Assembly (NCBI GenBank): GCA_025716815.1
Contig: JAIXMN010000051.1
Coordinates: 1-64,000, forward strand
Origin: Dichotomocladium elegans
Taxonomy: Eukaryota > Mucoromycota > Mucoromycetes > Mucorales > Lichtheimiaceae
DNA: 64,000 nt
Direction of reading: 5' to 3'
Shown here: piece by piece, positions 47,022 to 62,194 of the stretch
How positions within the stretch are numbered: the stretch's first letter is position 1
Layout of the letters: each line of letters starts with the position of its first letter
The notes under the pieces: generated by a model
What the model saw: the letters and a program-made list of their open reading frames with translations, nothing else
What the model was told of the DNA's origin: nothing
Databases searched by the model: none
Translations under genes and position numbers: made by a program

Positions 47022-48863
47022 ATGCTAAACAAGAAGCCTTCACAAAAGCGTCTTAGCAAGGTGAGCTGTTGTTGAGAAACGATAAAAGGAGCACCACACA
47101 AATGCGTATCACCAGAGCTGCATAAAGTCAAAAGATAGTGCATTGATAATAATCTCTTCCTCTTCTCCTTTCTCCTTTCTAGTCATTAATGACCATGCAG
47201 CAGTCGCAATCCGAACCCAACTGTACCGGTGAAAACACTTGCTCATTTGCGTCGATGGGGGCAGCTCATCCCAAACGAAAGTCGACGGGCAACCTGGGGG
47301 GCGAATCGTCTTCGTTCTGTCCGTCAGCGGGTTCTAAAGTAAGCTTTCAAAGAAAGGGGGGCCCGAGAGAAAGAGAGAAGAAAAAGAGAAAGAAATGCTT
47401 ACAGTATGTGCGCTTGGTAGGACATTTGGCGCTCGCCAGGTTGTTACGAAATTCCTAATATTCTGGGAAACGCGTACCTGAAGCCGTCACCGGTTGTTGG
47501 TCTTCAGTTGCGCTCGCCCGACCCTACAAAGCAAATTACAAAGGTATTTCTCCACACCTTCTCTTTCTCTTTTTTTAGGTACATAAAGCACTTCTGCTGC
47601 TTATCATCCCCATTCACATTTTTTGAAGCGTCCATGGTATCCTCCGAATCCATACTTCCAGCCACCACGACTAAAGCCCCTCCCTCGGTCTGAGAATGCT
47701 TTCGAAGTATATTTGCAGAAGCTCTTACCCAAGACACCTGTGCGGTCAACGCCAGATCCCCGCACTCGCTACACAAACTTTAAGGAAATCGGATCCGGGT
47801 AACTGTCTAAATCCCGTCATCACCTGTTGTTACTTGGCTATAGAACGTGTCTGGCTCAGATATGGCTTTTGTTCCGTAGCGTGAACGGTGCTGTTGTCCG
47901 TGCAGTCTTACGCGGAACCGGCGGTAGTAATAACGGCACTATCAGCAACAGCAACAGCAATGCGAATACTGCAAACAGCGTGGCCATCAAGCGCTGCAAA
48001 CTCGATCCTGACAAGGAATACCGTGCATCTATTGCTCGGGAACTCAAACTTATGGCAAGCGGTCATAAAAATTTGATCAAATTACGCGAAGTCATGCTCT
48101 GCCGTGACGATATTTGGATTGCCATGGATTTAATGCGCTGCTCGGTGTTTGCTGTTTTATGTCAGCGAGCCTTACCCGAGGAGATTGCACTCCTGATTGG
48201 TGTCGAGACCCTCAAGGGTCTTGAATATATGCACTCGAAGAGGCTTTTGCATCGCGACATCAAATGCGAGAACCTCTTGCTCGGTTGGCATGGCGAGGTC
48301 AAAGTGGGTAAGCTTTGTGTAGGTGCATGACCTTCTTCAAAACAACTTGTTCACTGACGGATATATTGTATGCAAAGCTGACTTTGGCCTGGCAGCACGT
48401 ACGGATCAAGACAATCGAGACCGACTTGGAACAACCAAATGGATGGCACCCGAGGTTGTCCGAGAAGAACCCTATGACGAAAAAATTGATATTTGGTCCT
48501 TGGGCATTACAATCATCGAGATGATGGACCGTGTTCCCCCTCATTACCTTATCAAAGATGAGGAGGAGCTCTTCGACATTATTGCCACTGAACCAAGCCC
48601 CACGTTCACATATAGTTATCCGTCCATGTACATGCGAGGCCTTGTTGCCTGGCTCTTGGATGAAAATGTCAAGTCTCGCCCGAGTGCTAAAGACGTATTA
48701 GCGGTAAAGAAATACAGTTACTCGTCCTCACCTCTTTATGTACTTATCAGAACGTTTATATTACTAGGAAATGGAGGGTCATTTCCAAAGCAATCTGTTG
48801 CAATGCGCTTCATCCGCAGAACTAAGTCGGTTCCTTAATCAGGTTATGCCATTACAATATTAA
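47022..48863 (+). CDS. STE20/PAK-type serine/threonine protein kinase
   Basis: Seven exons, 47022..47060, 47183..47338, 47421..47543, 47629..47798, 47880..48307, 48378..48703, 48768..48863; 445 aa. The N-terminal 160 residues are Ser/Pro-rich without a recognisable CRIB or PH domain. The kinase domain starts at about 172: FKEIGSGVNGAV (Gly loop), VAIKRC (ATP Lys), LLHRDIKCENLLL (catalytic loop), VADFGLAA, activation segment LGTTKWMAPEVVREEPYD, and IDIWSLGITIIEMMDRVPP. DIKxEN and GTxxWMAPE are typical of STE20/PAK kinases. An Asn/Ser/Gly-rich insert (about 20 residues) sits between the Gly loop and the VAIK lysine, which is unusual. Exon 3 and 4 acceptors are the least certain borders. The C-terminus ends shortly after the domain. 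Confidence 0.83.
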
Positions 48864-49221
48864 GATCTCGCGGCGATCTACCCCCATCCCCTTGGCAGCT
48901 GCGGGGCAAAAGAGTCACCGACGTTTTCTACGTATACATCATCTTCACCATCGAAACCATCTACACGAAAAAAAATGTCCTTCTCCTCCTCATCAACATT
49001 CCATGCACCATCATGCAACTGGATATCTTTTTATTTTTCTGTCACTCCGTGTATTTTCCTTTTTCTTTCGAACTAAAGTTTCTTTTTTTTTCCCATTTAT
49101 CAAAAGTTGCATTGTTTGAATTTTTTTCGAAACCCCGTTCAAGGAGATGGAAGATCCCGAACAAGGCGGAATTTTCCTCCCCGCTTCACACCTCTCTCTT
49201 TCTTTTTTTTTTTTTACAAAC
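48864..49221. other. Intergenic, kinase to ISD11
   Basis: 358 bp, pyrimidine-rich, with T runs at 49084-49092 and 49203-49215 immediately before the ISD11 start. Nothing else seen. Confidence 0.5.
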
Positions 49222-49524
49222 ATGGCCACTCCTGCGACGCATGCGCATGTGCTCTCATTATACCGCTCCTTCTTACGCTCCGGCAAGCAGTTTGCATCTT
49301 ACAACTTTCGCGAATACACGCTTCGACGATCTCGGGACGCATTCCGTGCTCATGCGAGCGAAACCGACCCGGAGAAGATCGCTGCGTTGATCGACAAGGC
49401 CACCAAGGACCTCGAGGTGGTCAAGCGCCAAGCCCTTATTTCGATACTTTACTCCTCTGGAGACAAACTGGTCATTGAGAATTCTTCTGCGAAACCAAGA
49501 GTTGCATCAATCAAGACAAAATAA
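49222..49524 (+). CDS. ISD11: LYR-motif protein Isd11 (LYRM4), Fe-S cluster assembly
   Basis: Intronless, 100 aa, the usual size. The ATG at 49222 follows a T-run and ACAAAC; upstream in-frame codons derive from non-coding DNA. The LYR motif is SLYRSFLR (residues 12-19). Then come ASYNFREYTLRRSRDAFR, a conserved Isd11 block, and QALISILYSSGDKLVIE near the end, matching the LYS-KLVIE ending of Isd11/LYRM4. Isd11 stabilises the cysteine desulfurase Nfs1 and binds acyl carrier protein in the mitochondrial matrix. The gene is convergent with YAE1, 185 bp between stops. Confidence 0.9.
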   Translation: MATPATHAHVLSLYRSFLRSGKQFASYNFREYTLRRSRDAFRAHASETDPEKIAALIDKATKDLEVVKRQALISILYSSGDKLVIENSSAKPRVASIKTK

Positions 49525-49709
49525 ATACGACTTTGTAGGTTAAATGCGCAAATATGCGACTTTTTTTCTTTTTGGGGGAAGGGAGAGACACCACTTTTGC
49601 GTGATATTTCCCCAACTGTAAACGTTTCCGAACCCTCAACCCGGTCTCCGACCTCTACGTCCCCAACGCACACTGTTGCTGCCTATGCGCTCTTGAGATG
49701 CCCTTTTTT

Positions 49710-50297
49710 TTATCCTTCAAGCGCTTTCTTGACCCTGGCTTCCCATGCCGAAAGGGTTGCCTTGGGGTCGTTCTTGCAGTCGCTACCGGGTTTAAAGTAA
49801 TCCGTTGTGAAGACATGCTGAACGTCGACCTTGCATAGTTCATTATAGAGATTTTCTAGCTTGCTGGCGATGGCCTCGTCTCGTACAATGTCTCGATAAA
49901 AAGTTAAATGGGTACTTTTTTCGTTTGCATTAGAAAACAAAAAAGAAAGATCCATGCGATGCAATATCATATATTTTTTTTTACCTGACGGTTCCTCGTA
50001 GTCGACCGAATGCTTTGCCGAGCTCGAGCCCTTCGGTGTATCCCCGATCAAAGCCTTTCTGCATGAGCACCTCCTTGCCTTCAGTAATGCCTTCCTTATA
50101 ACCCTCCTGCATATGCATTGGTCAGCTCTACATGCAAAGAATCGCTCGAGTATGGAAGACTAAGAAAAGCGAAGGCATACATTGCCATGGTTCTCATTGA
50201 GGCGCTCCCATTCCCGTGCAGCAATGTCGCGATCGTATGAGATGCTGTCGTCATCGCTTCCTGCCCAGATATCGTCGTCCTTATCAGCACCGCTCAT
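49710..50297 (-). CDS. YAE1: Yae1-type adaptor protein for cytosolic Fe-S delivery
   Basis: Three exons, complement(49710..49914, 49985..50106, 50181..50297), 147 aa. The N-terminus is acidic (DKDDDIWAGSDDD), then AAREWERLNENHGN. Exon 2 encodes the deca-GX3 motif of Yae1/Lto1: EGYKEGITEGKEVLMQKGFD, RGYTEGLELGKAFGRLRG. The C-terminal exon is not recognisable beyond the family. Yae1 with Lto1 recruits the cytosolic Fe-S targeting complex to Rli1/ABCE1, the ribosome-recycling ATPase. The last exon acceptor (AAG at about 49915) was chosen because it is the only one keeping the frame open. A dead Tc1 element begins 89 bp upstream of the ATG. Confidence 0.82.
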
Positions 50298-50385
50298 GCT
50301 GCTATGTTCTTTTGGTATGCGTAGGTCTGTTTTAAAGCGTAGGAGCTGCTGACAAATCGTTTAATTTTTTTTTTTGTTCCTTGTA

Positions 50386-51557
50386 CTTTATTTTCAAAAA
50401 TAAATTTCGCAGGTGGGGAAAAATTATGTCGCATGAAAATAAAATAAAATGGCGTATCAAGATGGAAAGAGATTTTAGTCACCAGAAAATATTATCCCTT
50501 CCCCAACACTTTAACTTACCCCGAAGGTATCCAGATGTGTGCCGGCGATAACCGACACGGAAAATCATCGCTGTTGGCGACCTCGTCCTGGTCCTCTTCG
50601 TCTCACCCTTCGCTCCTCGGGCTCTGGTGATCTAGCCCTTCTTGCTAGGCGCCTGTCACCGCCCGCAGGTGCTCGCCGAAAACTTTCCGGGACCATGCCA
50701 TGCTGCGCTTCATGGTAATATGGAATCCAGACTCATCAAGAAAAACGCAGTTTTCTCTAAGATCGATGTCGGTCCTGTCCCGTCTGCGCACCCAGTCAAG
50801 GCGTTCTTGGACCTTTGCATCGCTATTCCTGTCTACAGGCTGAAACCGAGCCATTTTCAATGACAAATTACATTCGGTTTTCATAAATCGATGGAGCGTC
50901 GTTTTGGATACTTTGAGACTCTTAAATCTCTGGAGCAGTTGTTCCATCGGCTGCTCTAGGACAATTGACGGATTCTCAACAACCCATTCTAAAATAACAC
51001 TCTTATCCTCTTCGTTGAGAATACATGAACGACCTCTGCCTCTACGTTTCTTAAAAATGCTGTCAGGGTCCTTTCCGTACTGTGATGTCCGTCGCTGAGC
51101 TGAACGAACATGGATTCCTATCAGCTGATGCACTCAATACCTTCTCAAACATCAGCTTGAAAAATCTGATCTTGTCTTGGTCAGTGTACGCTGTGTAACT
51201 GCGCTTGATCCCCGCTTTTTTCATCCGAATGTCTGTATCTTTTCTCTTGGGAATGTGCGTGGCAATAAGCTCAAAGTTATCTTTGCAAGATATGCTAAGC
51301 AGATATTCTGTATGAGAACAAACGGATTGCAGAGTACAATTCTTCATCAACGACATGGCCTTGACCATTGTAAAAAAATAGATTGCTCATTTCAGAATGT
51401 AAATGGGTAGAGATGAATTTGCCAAGTTTCGCCGTGTATTGCGACATTTTGCATTGTCATCATGCGTAAAGATTTCTGGGCAAAACACGACTTCTATTTT
51501 TGTAATCCTGCGACTTCAGAACTGGCTGGGGTACGACTTTAATTTTTGAAAACACTG
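50386..51557 (-). mobile_element. Tc1/mariner-like element, decayed, with TIR-like ends
   Basis: About 1.17 kb flanked by TA (50384-50385 and 51558-51559). The ends are imperfect inverted repeats: the right end read on minus starts CAGTGTTTTCAAAAATTAAA and the left end reads CTTTATTTTCAAAAATAAAT. Size, TA target and encoded protein all fit Tc1/mariner. It lies between YAE1 and MSH2. Confidence 0.75.
50645..51368 (-). pseudogene. Broken Tc1/mariner transposase
   Basis: Two overlapping minus-strand frames. 51368 to about 51120 encodes a start and the beginning of a helix-turn-helix region (ending FFKLMFEKVLS). A one-base frameshift at about 51125 passes to a second frame, LIGIHVRSAQRR down to VFGEHLRAVTGA. 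The first catalytic Asp is in CVFLDESGFHI. The protein stops soon after, without the second Asp and third acidic residue of the catalytic triad, so it is truncated as well as shifted. Related relics are at 3.6, 58.0 and 63.6 kb. Confidence 0.8.
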
Positions 51558-51561
51558 TATG

Positions 51562-52022
51562 AAAAGGCGCGCGCGGGATTCAACAGTGGCCTTTCATGTA
51601 TGGTGTAAAAAAAAATATGGCCCTACTTTTTCCTTCAACTTTTTTCCCCCATCATCCACGGTTGATATCCTGGATGACTTTCTACTAAAGTTGTGATCTA
51701 CCTTCTCCTATTGATCAAATTGTGGAAGGAGACAAGTTGGTGGGGGGTGGAGAAGGGGGGGTTGTATAGAAGAGAAAAGAGATGGAAGAGATGTTCTACT
51801 CGAGAGTGCGTTGCTACCCATTCTCTTGTCCTTTCTGAAAGGGGGAAGAACTGCTGATGGTAAAGTGCCATTGTTCAGCGACTTGCCTTGGTCCTTTCAT
51901 CCTTGGATTCTCACTGACTCCCAAAATGGTTACCGTATTCGTTCGCGTTGCACACCGCACACGCGCTTTATTCGCGTGTTTCCTTTTTTCATATTTTTAC
52001 TAGCATCTCCAGCATCCTTCCA
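51562..52022. other. MSH2 upstream region
   Basis: About 460 bp. Contains GC-rich words GGCGCGCGCGGG (51569) and ACACGCGC (51958), which faintly resemble cell-cycle CGCG elements, plus G-rich tracts (51740-51763). No gene. Confidence 0.4.
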
Positions 52023-56080
<4,058 letters not shown>

Positions 56081-56247
56081 TTGTACAATGCGCATGAGAA
56101 AAAAAACTCTGTCGAAATGGGTCAGTTGAACGCGTGCTACTTCGAGAAATAAAGCCAAATATACATTACAGAAGCGAAGGATGGAGGAATATGGAATGAG
56201 GAGGGAAAAGGAAGTATTATAGAGAAGACGTTGCCTGGGTAATCTGG

Positions 56248-57433
56248 CTATTCGGCCGGTACAGATGCTTGTGCTGGCGCAGGAGGTTCATGATCAGCGG
56301 GGGTATCGTTTGTCTCGTCCTCGTATTCATCGACCTGGATATCGACGTTTTCTTGTTCACGACGATTGCCTTCCACTAGCCAGCATCTGCTCGATGCCAC
56401 CTGTCAGGGGGCAGTTGCCGCGGTTTTACCACCACCACCACCCAAATCTTATTCCTGAATGACTTACATGATCCGCGGCGTTTTCAGCCATCGCCGACCG
56501 CCGCTTGCTGGCTCTCGGGGCCAGACATCCTCAAAAAAGTAATACACATGGCCGACAACGATTCCCAGAAGGTCTCCCATCGGTAATTGATTATTTAGCA
56601 GGAACGAGAAGCAGAAAAGCACCCATGGCAGATGAGGAGCATTGAATGAAAGCAGACCGAGAAAGTTGAGGCGGACATAGGGGTTTCTTCTCGCCCAAAT
56701 GTAGACCATCGTAAACGCAAGGGGAGACCCCAAGAAGGGCATATATGCATACGGAAGAATGGTCTGACAGTCAGAAGTTAATGATAATGATCATGATGAG
56801 GACAAGCGCAGGCGCACACGGACACACATTATTCTCTCTTTCTCTTTCTCTTACCGAGTAAATGATCAACGATGTTGCCGAAAACAGCAATAACCACGCA
56901 TAATCCGCAGGCTTATTCCGGAAGAACCCTTCCTCCATCATACGCGAATACCGAGCCCTTTAACTCCGGTCAATCACCGCTTTTCATCTCTCCTCCACGA
57001 TAGCCCAGTCCGGCTACTTACAAGAAGAACATGTGGAATAAAAAGTCAATCGATAATGGTCCAAAGTAAAGAAAATTTGTAATCAGACGCCACCACTAGT
57101 CGATCCCAGATAGATGTAAGTTCGCTCTGGTGAGTTCCACGTAGATATTCATCTAATCCCGCTCCATTCGCCCCTTGTTCGCGATTTACTTGATATTCGT
57201 GTATGATGCGATCAAAATTGAGCCATAGATGGAGAGGGTGTACGAATCCCAATTGCTGTAGCACGACAGTATATATTACGGACACCTGATTAGACAAAGG
57301 AGAGACAGGAAGATTCGAAGAAGGGTAAAACGAAATCACTTACGACAGCAATACTTGTCAAGCATGACGCTGTAATATAAATACGAGTGATAGGAGGGAT
57401 CTCTGCATACCATGTCTCCAGTGGCGAGGGCAT
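56248..57433 (-). CDS. Derlin, ER-associated degradation membrane protein
   Basis: Six exons, complement(56248..56386, 56468..56763, 56855..56957, 57022..57095, 57190..57285, 57344..57433), 265 aa. The rhomboid-pseudoprotease core is clear: MPSPLETWYAEIPPITRIYI at the start, WWRLITNFLYFGPL, FFLARYSRMMEEGFF, MVYIWARRNPYVRLNFLGLL, GIVVGHVYYFFEDVWP, and GGRRWLKTP. Derlins retrotranslocate misfolded proteins from the ER with Cdc48 and Hrd1. The last exon encodes an acidic, Pro/Ala-rich cytosolic tail; its acceptor could be 56387 or 4 codon-neutral bases upstream. It is convergent with MSH2 (167 bp between stops). Confidence 0.9.
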
Positions 57434-59600
57434 GACTAAGGCAGATCGAAGGCTCGGATAGATTAGGTGAGGATATATGGGTGAACGTAGTGTTTGAAGC
57501 CTTGTCCTGGTGTTACAATCGTAGCAAAAGTGAAGGGAAAAATGCTCTCGTGCAGAGCATCTATTGGGCAGGATACGAAAGCGCGCAAGGAACCTTTCCT
57601 GGAATTTAGAGGTCCGCGTATGATCTCCCTCACCAGCTTCTCCCCTGTTCCTTCTCGCCTGGTAGACGACCTTTTTATATATGCACACACACACACACAC
57701 ACAAACACACACAGGGCAGTATGTGTGTGGATGCTTGCACTTGCACCTGTAGGCATTGTAGGGCGCAATCGTACCGTGAACAAACGAATAGGCGGATGAC
57801 ATTGAAATACGTAAAATGACGTAGAACAATAGCAATGGTTGAGCTGTGACCACCCAAACAGGGAACATCTGACTCGAAAGAACAAGGTTGAATAGCGGTC
57901 TTTGAAGGTGACGCTCAGCCTTTTAACTTTATGTGTGGCCACGTTATCCACTGCCAAATGATGGGTCTTTCATATCTGCTTTACGCGCGCCATGCCATGG
58001 CGCGCTTAATGTTACTACGGAACTCAGAAAATCACGGTTTCATCTACAGTCCATGTCAGTCATGTTCCTGGCTGCATACTTTTAAGCCCCTCAAATCGCT
58101 TGAGCAATTGTTCCATAGGTACTGGAGAACAATGGATGAATTCTCATCAACGCATTGTAAAATGAAACTCTCATGTTCTTCAGTTTAAACTGGACCCTTG
58201 CCATGGCAGCAGGTTTCTGCGTCAAAAGCCCTGCTGTCAGCCAGATGCATATTATATACATCGGACCACCACGTCATAGCAGATACAATCACCGGGAAGC
58301 GCACTCCAGCATTACCAGAAGTTAGGGGAGTGAGCAGCAGCTCGCTCTATATTCCACAACGTAGGGAAAGCTTGGTGGCCGAAAAGATTTATATATGATG
58401 GCCCATAGTTGGCAAATCCTCCTGTCCGCTTGATCTTTGTCATGCCGCTTCATAGACCCATTCACAACGATCACACACGCACACTCAAGAATTTTTCGTT
58501 TTCATTTTTAAATTAAAAAAGATTTTCGTTTACTTTTTTTGTTTTCGTTTAAATATTTTGGGGGAGGTTTTCATTTTCATTAACTGAGCAGCCCGTCGGT
58601 TGAGGTCCTCAAAAGAGAGCCCCGTAACAGGGATAGCCACGTGAAGGCCGGCTGCTGTGTATCCCCTCTCCTCTGCATGACCGGCGCCAATCGTGCGTCC
58701 TCGGAGAGATCCTCCAGACTCATCAAGGTACGATGGGAAAGGCCGAGAGGGAGATAGGGGAGGGGAAGGGGGAGGGGAGGGGAGGGGGGTAGAGAGAGGG
58801 GTGGGGAAGGGGACTCTCGGCGGGAGAGAACGTACCCAAACGGGCCCGAAGGATAAAGAGAGACGAAGAGTTGGGGAAAGGCCCCTATTTATACCCCCTT
58901 TTTTCAAAGGGGGAGTTGTGGTAGAATTTACCCCCTTCCCCACCCCACACACACGGACCACTGCGGGGTGTGTCTCCACATAATACGCGGGTCTTCCCCG
59001 ATGATGAAATTCAGGTGACCTAATTTTTTAATGCCAGCCCTTCTCACCCCTTGCCCACGTCCTAGACTTCAGAGTATTCGACCACCTGGAGGGGTTGGCA
59101 ATGGCACAGTAGACAGATCATTGCAGACTTCACAAGTGACAATGCCGACCATTGCACGAACTTCAGTGATCTCATCCGCAAGTCCCAAAATTTGCCAAAT
59201 GGACGCGGACGTTGGTCTGTGAGTAGAGTACACACGACTGCTGGTCAGCAAACAGAGGAAGGATTTTAGAAAAATACTAGCAACGCATCTCGATTCGCTC
59301 GATTGCTGCGTCGGCTGGGGACTTCGCCTCCCCGCCCGCCCAACAAACATCGCAATAAGTTGTATAAAATTCAGTACAATGAATGGTATGAAGTTTTATC
59401 AATATATAAACGCTGCGCCGAATAGATGTATGTAGTGATAATGATAATAAAAACGTGCACTTGTGATATATATAGGCACCAGGAAGAAGGTATTGTTAAG
59501 GATAATTATAGTTAAACAAGCACTCCATTGTATACAACATCCCATATGTAGAGGCCTTGTCCTTCAGGAAATGCTATATATTCTCGATCCATTGTAACTG
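57434..59600. other. Intergenic region with microsatellites and a Tc1 relic
   Basis: Holds an (AC)n tract at about 57683-57715, a Tc1 relic at 57950-58190, and a G/A-rich block at 58740-58810 (GGGGAGG units). A minus-strand frame at 58530-58979 is Pro/Ser-rich and contains LDESGG, but I cannot assign it. No host gene recognised. Confidence 0.45.
57950..58190 (-). mobile_element. Tc1/mariner relic
   Basis: On minus, the translation ENSSIVLQYLWNNCS...RGLKV parallels ENPSIVLEQPMEQLLQRF and SLKV of the element at 50.4-51.6 kb. The boundary word CACTGCCAAATGATG is shared with the relic at 63.5 kb. Frame is broken. Confidence 0.7.
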
Positions 59601-61860
59601 ATATTGATGACGGGATGCGGGTAGATACTGGATCAAGCAGGTCTGGACCCCACTATCTCAGATGTTTGCCCTTGGGGTTTGTTAATTGCCATCGTAGACC
59701 AATTGCTCGTGTTCCAGGTGCACTTCCAAGCGCTGGAGTGCCGGAAATTCCTGATACAGCGAAAAGACAAAAATACGCGAACGCGTCTCAAGGTACTGCT
59801 GAATTTCGTCCACAGAAGGATGATTGTTACTTGTTGCATTTGCATCAGACTGCTGGTGTGTGGCCGCCGCCGACGCGCGATCATGGCCTTTATACACTTG
59901 TTTGATGGATGTAATCAACATGCGAATCTCGACGTTAATATGGGCACCGTACTTTTTGCATAGGAAAAGGTTGTGTGGAACAACCCACCTATGGTCAGGC
60001 GCATGTCCCCGTCTTTCCACAATGTCACCTTTTAAATTACGACTTCTGGGGTAGATTGGATAGCCCCCATCCTCGTTCCATTACATTTCAACAGCGAAAT
60101 CCTTTGGGAATCGCTTGGTACAAGTCGGGTTCAGCACACCACACGGCCCGTGCATCATGTGCCTCTCAATAACATCACGTCCAACTGAGTCTTCTCTATC
60201 TGGCAAATCTACAAAAACAATGCTGTCAACGACTGTCGTTTTCAAGGGCTTATCATCGATTGCAAGGATCATCAGGATATGCGCATGTGGCAAACCATGG
60301 TTTGGAACTCTACTGTGCACACATGTGCATTGACTCGGCCGAGGATGGCTCTTTTCGTAAAGTCGTCCATGAGCTCTTCCGATTTCAAGCGGAACACACG
60401 CGCAGTAATATCAGGCCGATCTGATGCCGATTGCCCAGGAAGGAGAGCACTTTGAATTTCCGGCTAACATGGGTTGCAGGTGGATGCAACAAAGAGGCCG
60501 CGGTTACCGAAGCTGCGCACAATATGTACTCAGTACATCTTTAATATTAATGTTGTATGTGTCGAGGAACGCCGTACAGTGACGAAGGCAAAATTACACA
60601 CCTTCCAACATTAGTCATATCGTTATCACCGAGATGCATGACATCTGCAACACCACTGTAAAGATCCGCGCGTAGTCTGTTCGGTTATGGCGGATATAAC
60701 CAAGTCTACCCCGATTCCATCTTTGCATAATTATCGACATTGAATTGCTGAAACAGCTTTCCAAAACAATGACCACGACTATGAGACGATACCTATACCA
60801 ATCTGTCTGTGGCTGTGGTTTTGGTACCTTCCTGAGTCCGCACTCCAATATTCCCTACCTTCATCCCCTTTGAGAACAGATTTCAAAGCATATGAGAAAT
60901 ACTAATAGTTACCAAACTCAGTACCCGTGAACCTTCAGGTAATATCAGCACATAAAGTGCATCATCGAGGCAATGCATCTCTGAAATTTGCTGCACCTTA
61001 TTGCTACGTGATCTTATGACAATGTCACGATTTCCAACGTCTTCGAGATCGGGATCATCAATAACGAAGGCGCCGATTTATAAAGCCACCATCACTACAT
61101 GCAATCTCAGCCATCCCTTCTAAAGATTGCACCAAAGGACTTATACGATGTATCATATCCTAAAGTTCTTCGAGAGTCTCGCGGGCACAGATGCGCGTTT
61201 CCACAAATCTATGCGCACGATCCAGAGACAGAGCTCCATGGGTGCGAAAATGTCCATGAATTCGGAAGTTGTAAGCACCTCTGTGTCAATTCGCGACAGA
61301 AGGACCATATTGACACCCATTGAAGTGAAGCTTAAAGCGCTATTGTATGCGCGAGCGTACGTGCGGGAAATCTTCGGAGCGCGCATCTCTTCCGTGTAGC
61401 AAACGTTTGATTTTGTGAGATGTGGGATAATAAACAAACACTGTCAGACTCATTTTCAGACTGCAACAACTATGGCTATGCTTAACGGACGGACATGCAG
61501 TTTCTACGTATTGCTTGCTACAACTCATGCGTCCATATCCTTCTCAATAGCAACTTGGAAATCGGAAATTGTCTCGGTCAGTGGAAGTTGTGCATTAACT
61601 ACCCATAGAGCCACTTCTGTCGTCAGAATCTTTGTACTGCGTCCTTTCACTAAGAGAATACGCGTGGTAAAAGTCCCTGAGTTAATGCTACAAGGCACAA
61701 AACGTATGCAAGGTACTCCGCATGAGAACAAAGAGATTGAAGGGAACTATCTCCTCGTCAATGACAAAAACTATACCCTCAGGGAAGCGATGCTCACCAA
61801 GAGTGTGGTCCTACCCTTTCGTCATACAGCAATAATATTTTCCCGCAAATGATGAATATG
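59600..61860 (-). mobile_element. Helitron relic (Rep/helicase remnants)
   Basis: Several minus-strand frames match the Helitron-like N-terminal region in collinear order: SALSFTSMGVNM and FRIHG (about 61.2-61.3 kb), LFVASTCNP then PEIQSALLPGQSASDRPDIT (about 60.37-60.5 kb), GLPHAHILMILAIDDKP (about 60.28 kb), MMHGPCGVLNP and CTKRFPKDF (about 60.1 kb), and RWVVPHNLFLCKKYGAHINV with YKGHDRAS (about 59.86-60.0 kb). Stops and frameshifts separate the pieces, for example a stop replacing Trp after CNP. The C-terminal helicase half and the element ends are not identifiable. Autonomous movement is excluded. Confidence 0.82.
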
Positions 61861-62194
61861 TAATTAAAAGGATCATAAGCTTAGAAAATCTGATATAATT
61901 TTTTAGAGGGTGAGCTTGCAAAGCTTTTTTCTGCGGACATGACGTTTGACTTGTCGTCTTGCGTAAGATCTTTTGGCAAATCCGTCTTTTGGACCCGGTG
62001 GCGTGTGTCTTTGGTTTTTGGGCAATTAGTATGTGTAGCAAGTATTGGGGTCAGCTCAAGGAAAGCCGCGGCTTTGGAGACAAGTTGAATGTGCTGGTTA
62101 TGCAATAGCAAGGAAAAGTCTGATTTAAATTAGTAGTGCGGACTCATTCGGCGATAAGCGGGCCTCCTCTTCCGCGCGCGCAAACTTTCTCAAG
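61861..62194. other. Intergenic before membrane-protein gene
   Basis: 334 bp, no gene seen. The last 40 bp (GCGGGCCTCCTCTTCCGCG) precede the start at 62195 and may be its core promoter. Confidence 0.4.

Noticed and set aside
51958..51990. MCB-type cell-cycle site upstream of MSH2
   Set aside because: CGCG words are present but the full ACGCGT consensus is not, so it is not called.
58530..58979. 149-aa Pro/Ser-rich minus-strand ORF with LDESGG
   Set aside because: Half of it is G/A microsatellite; the LDESGG word alone is too little to call a transposase.
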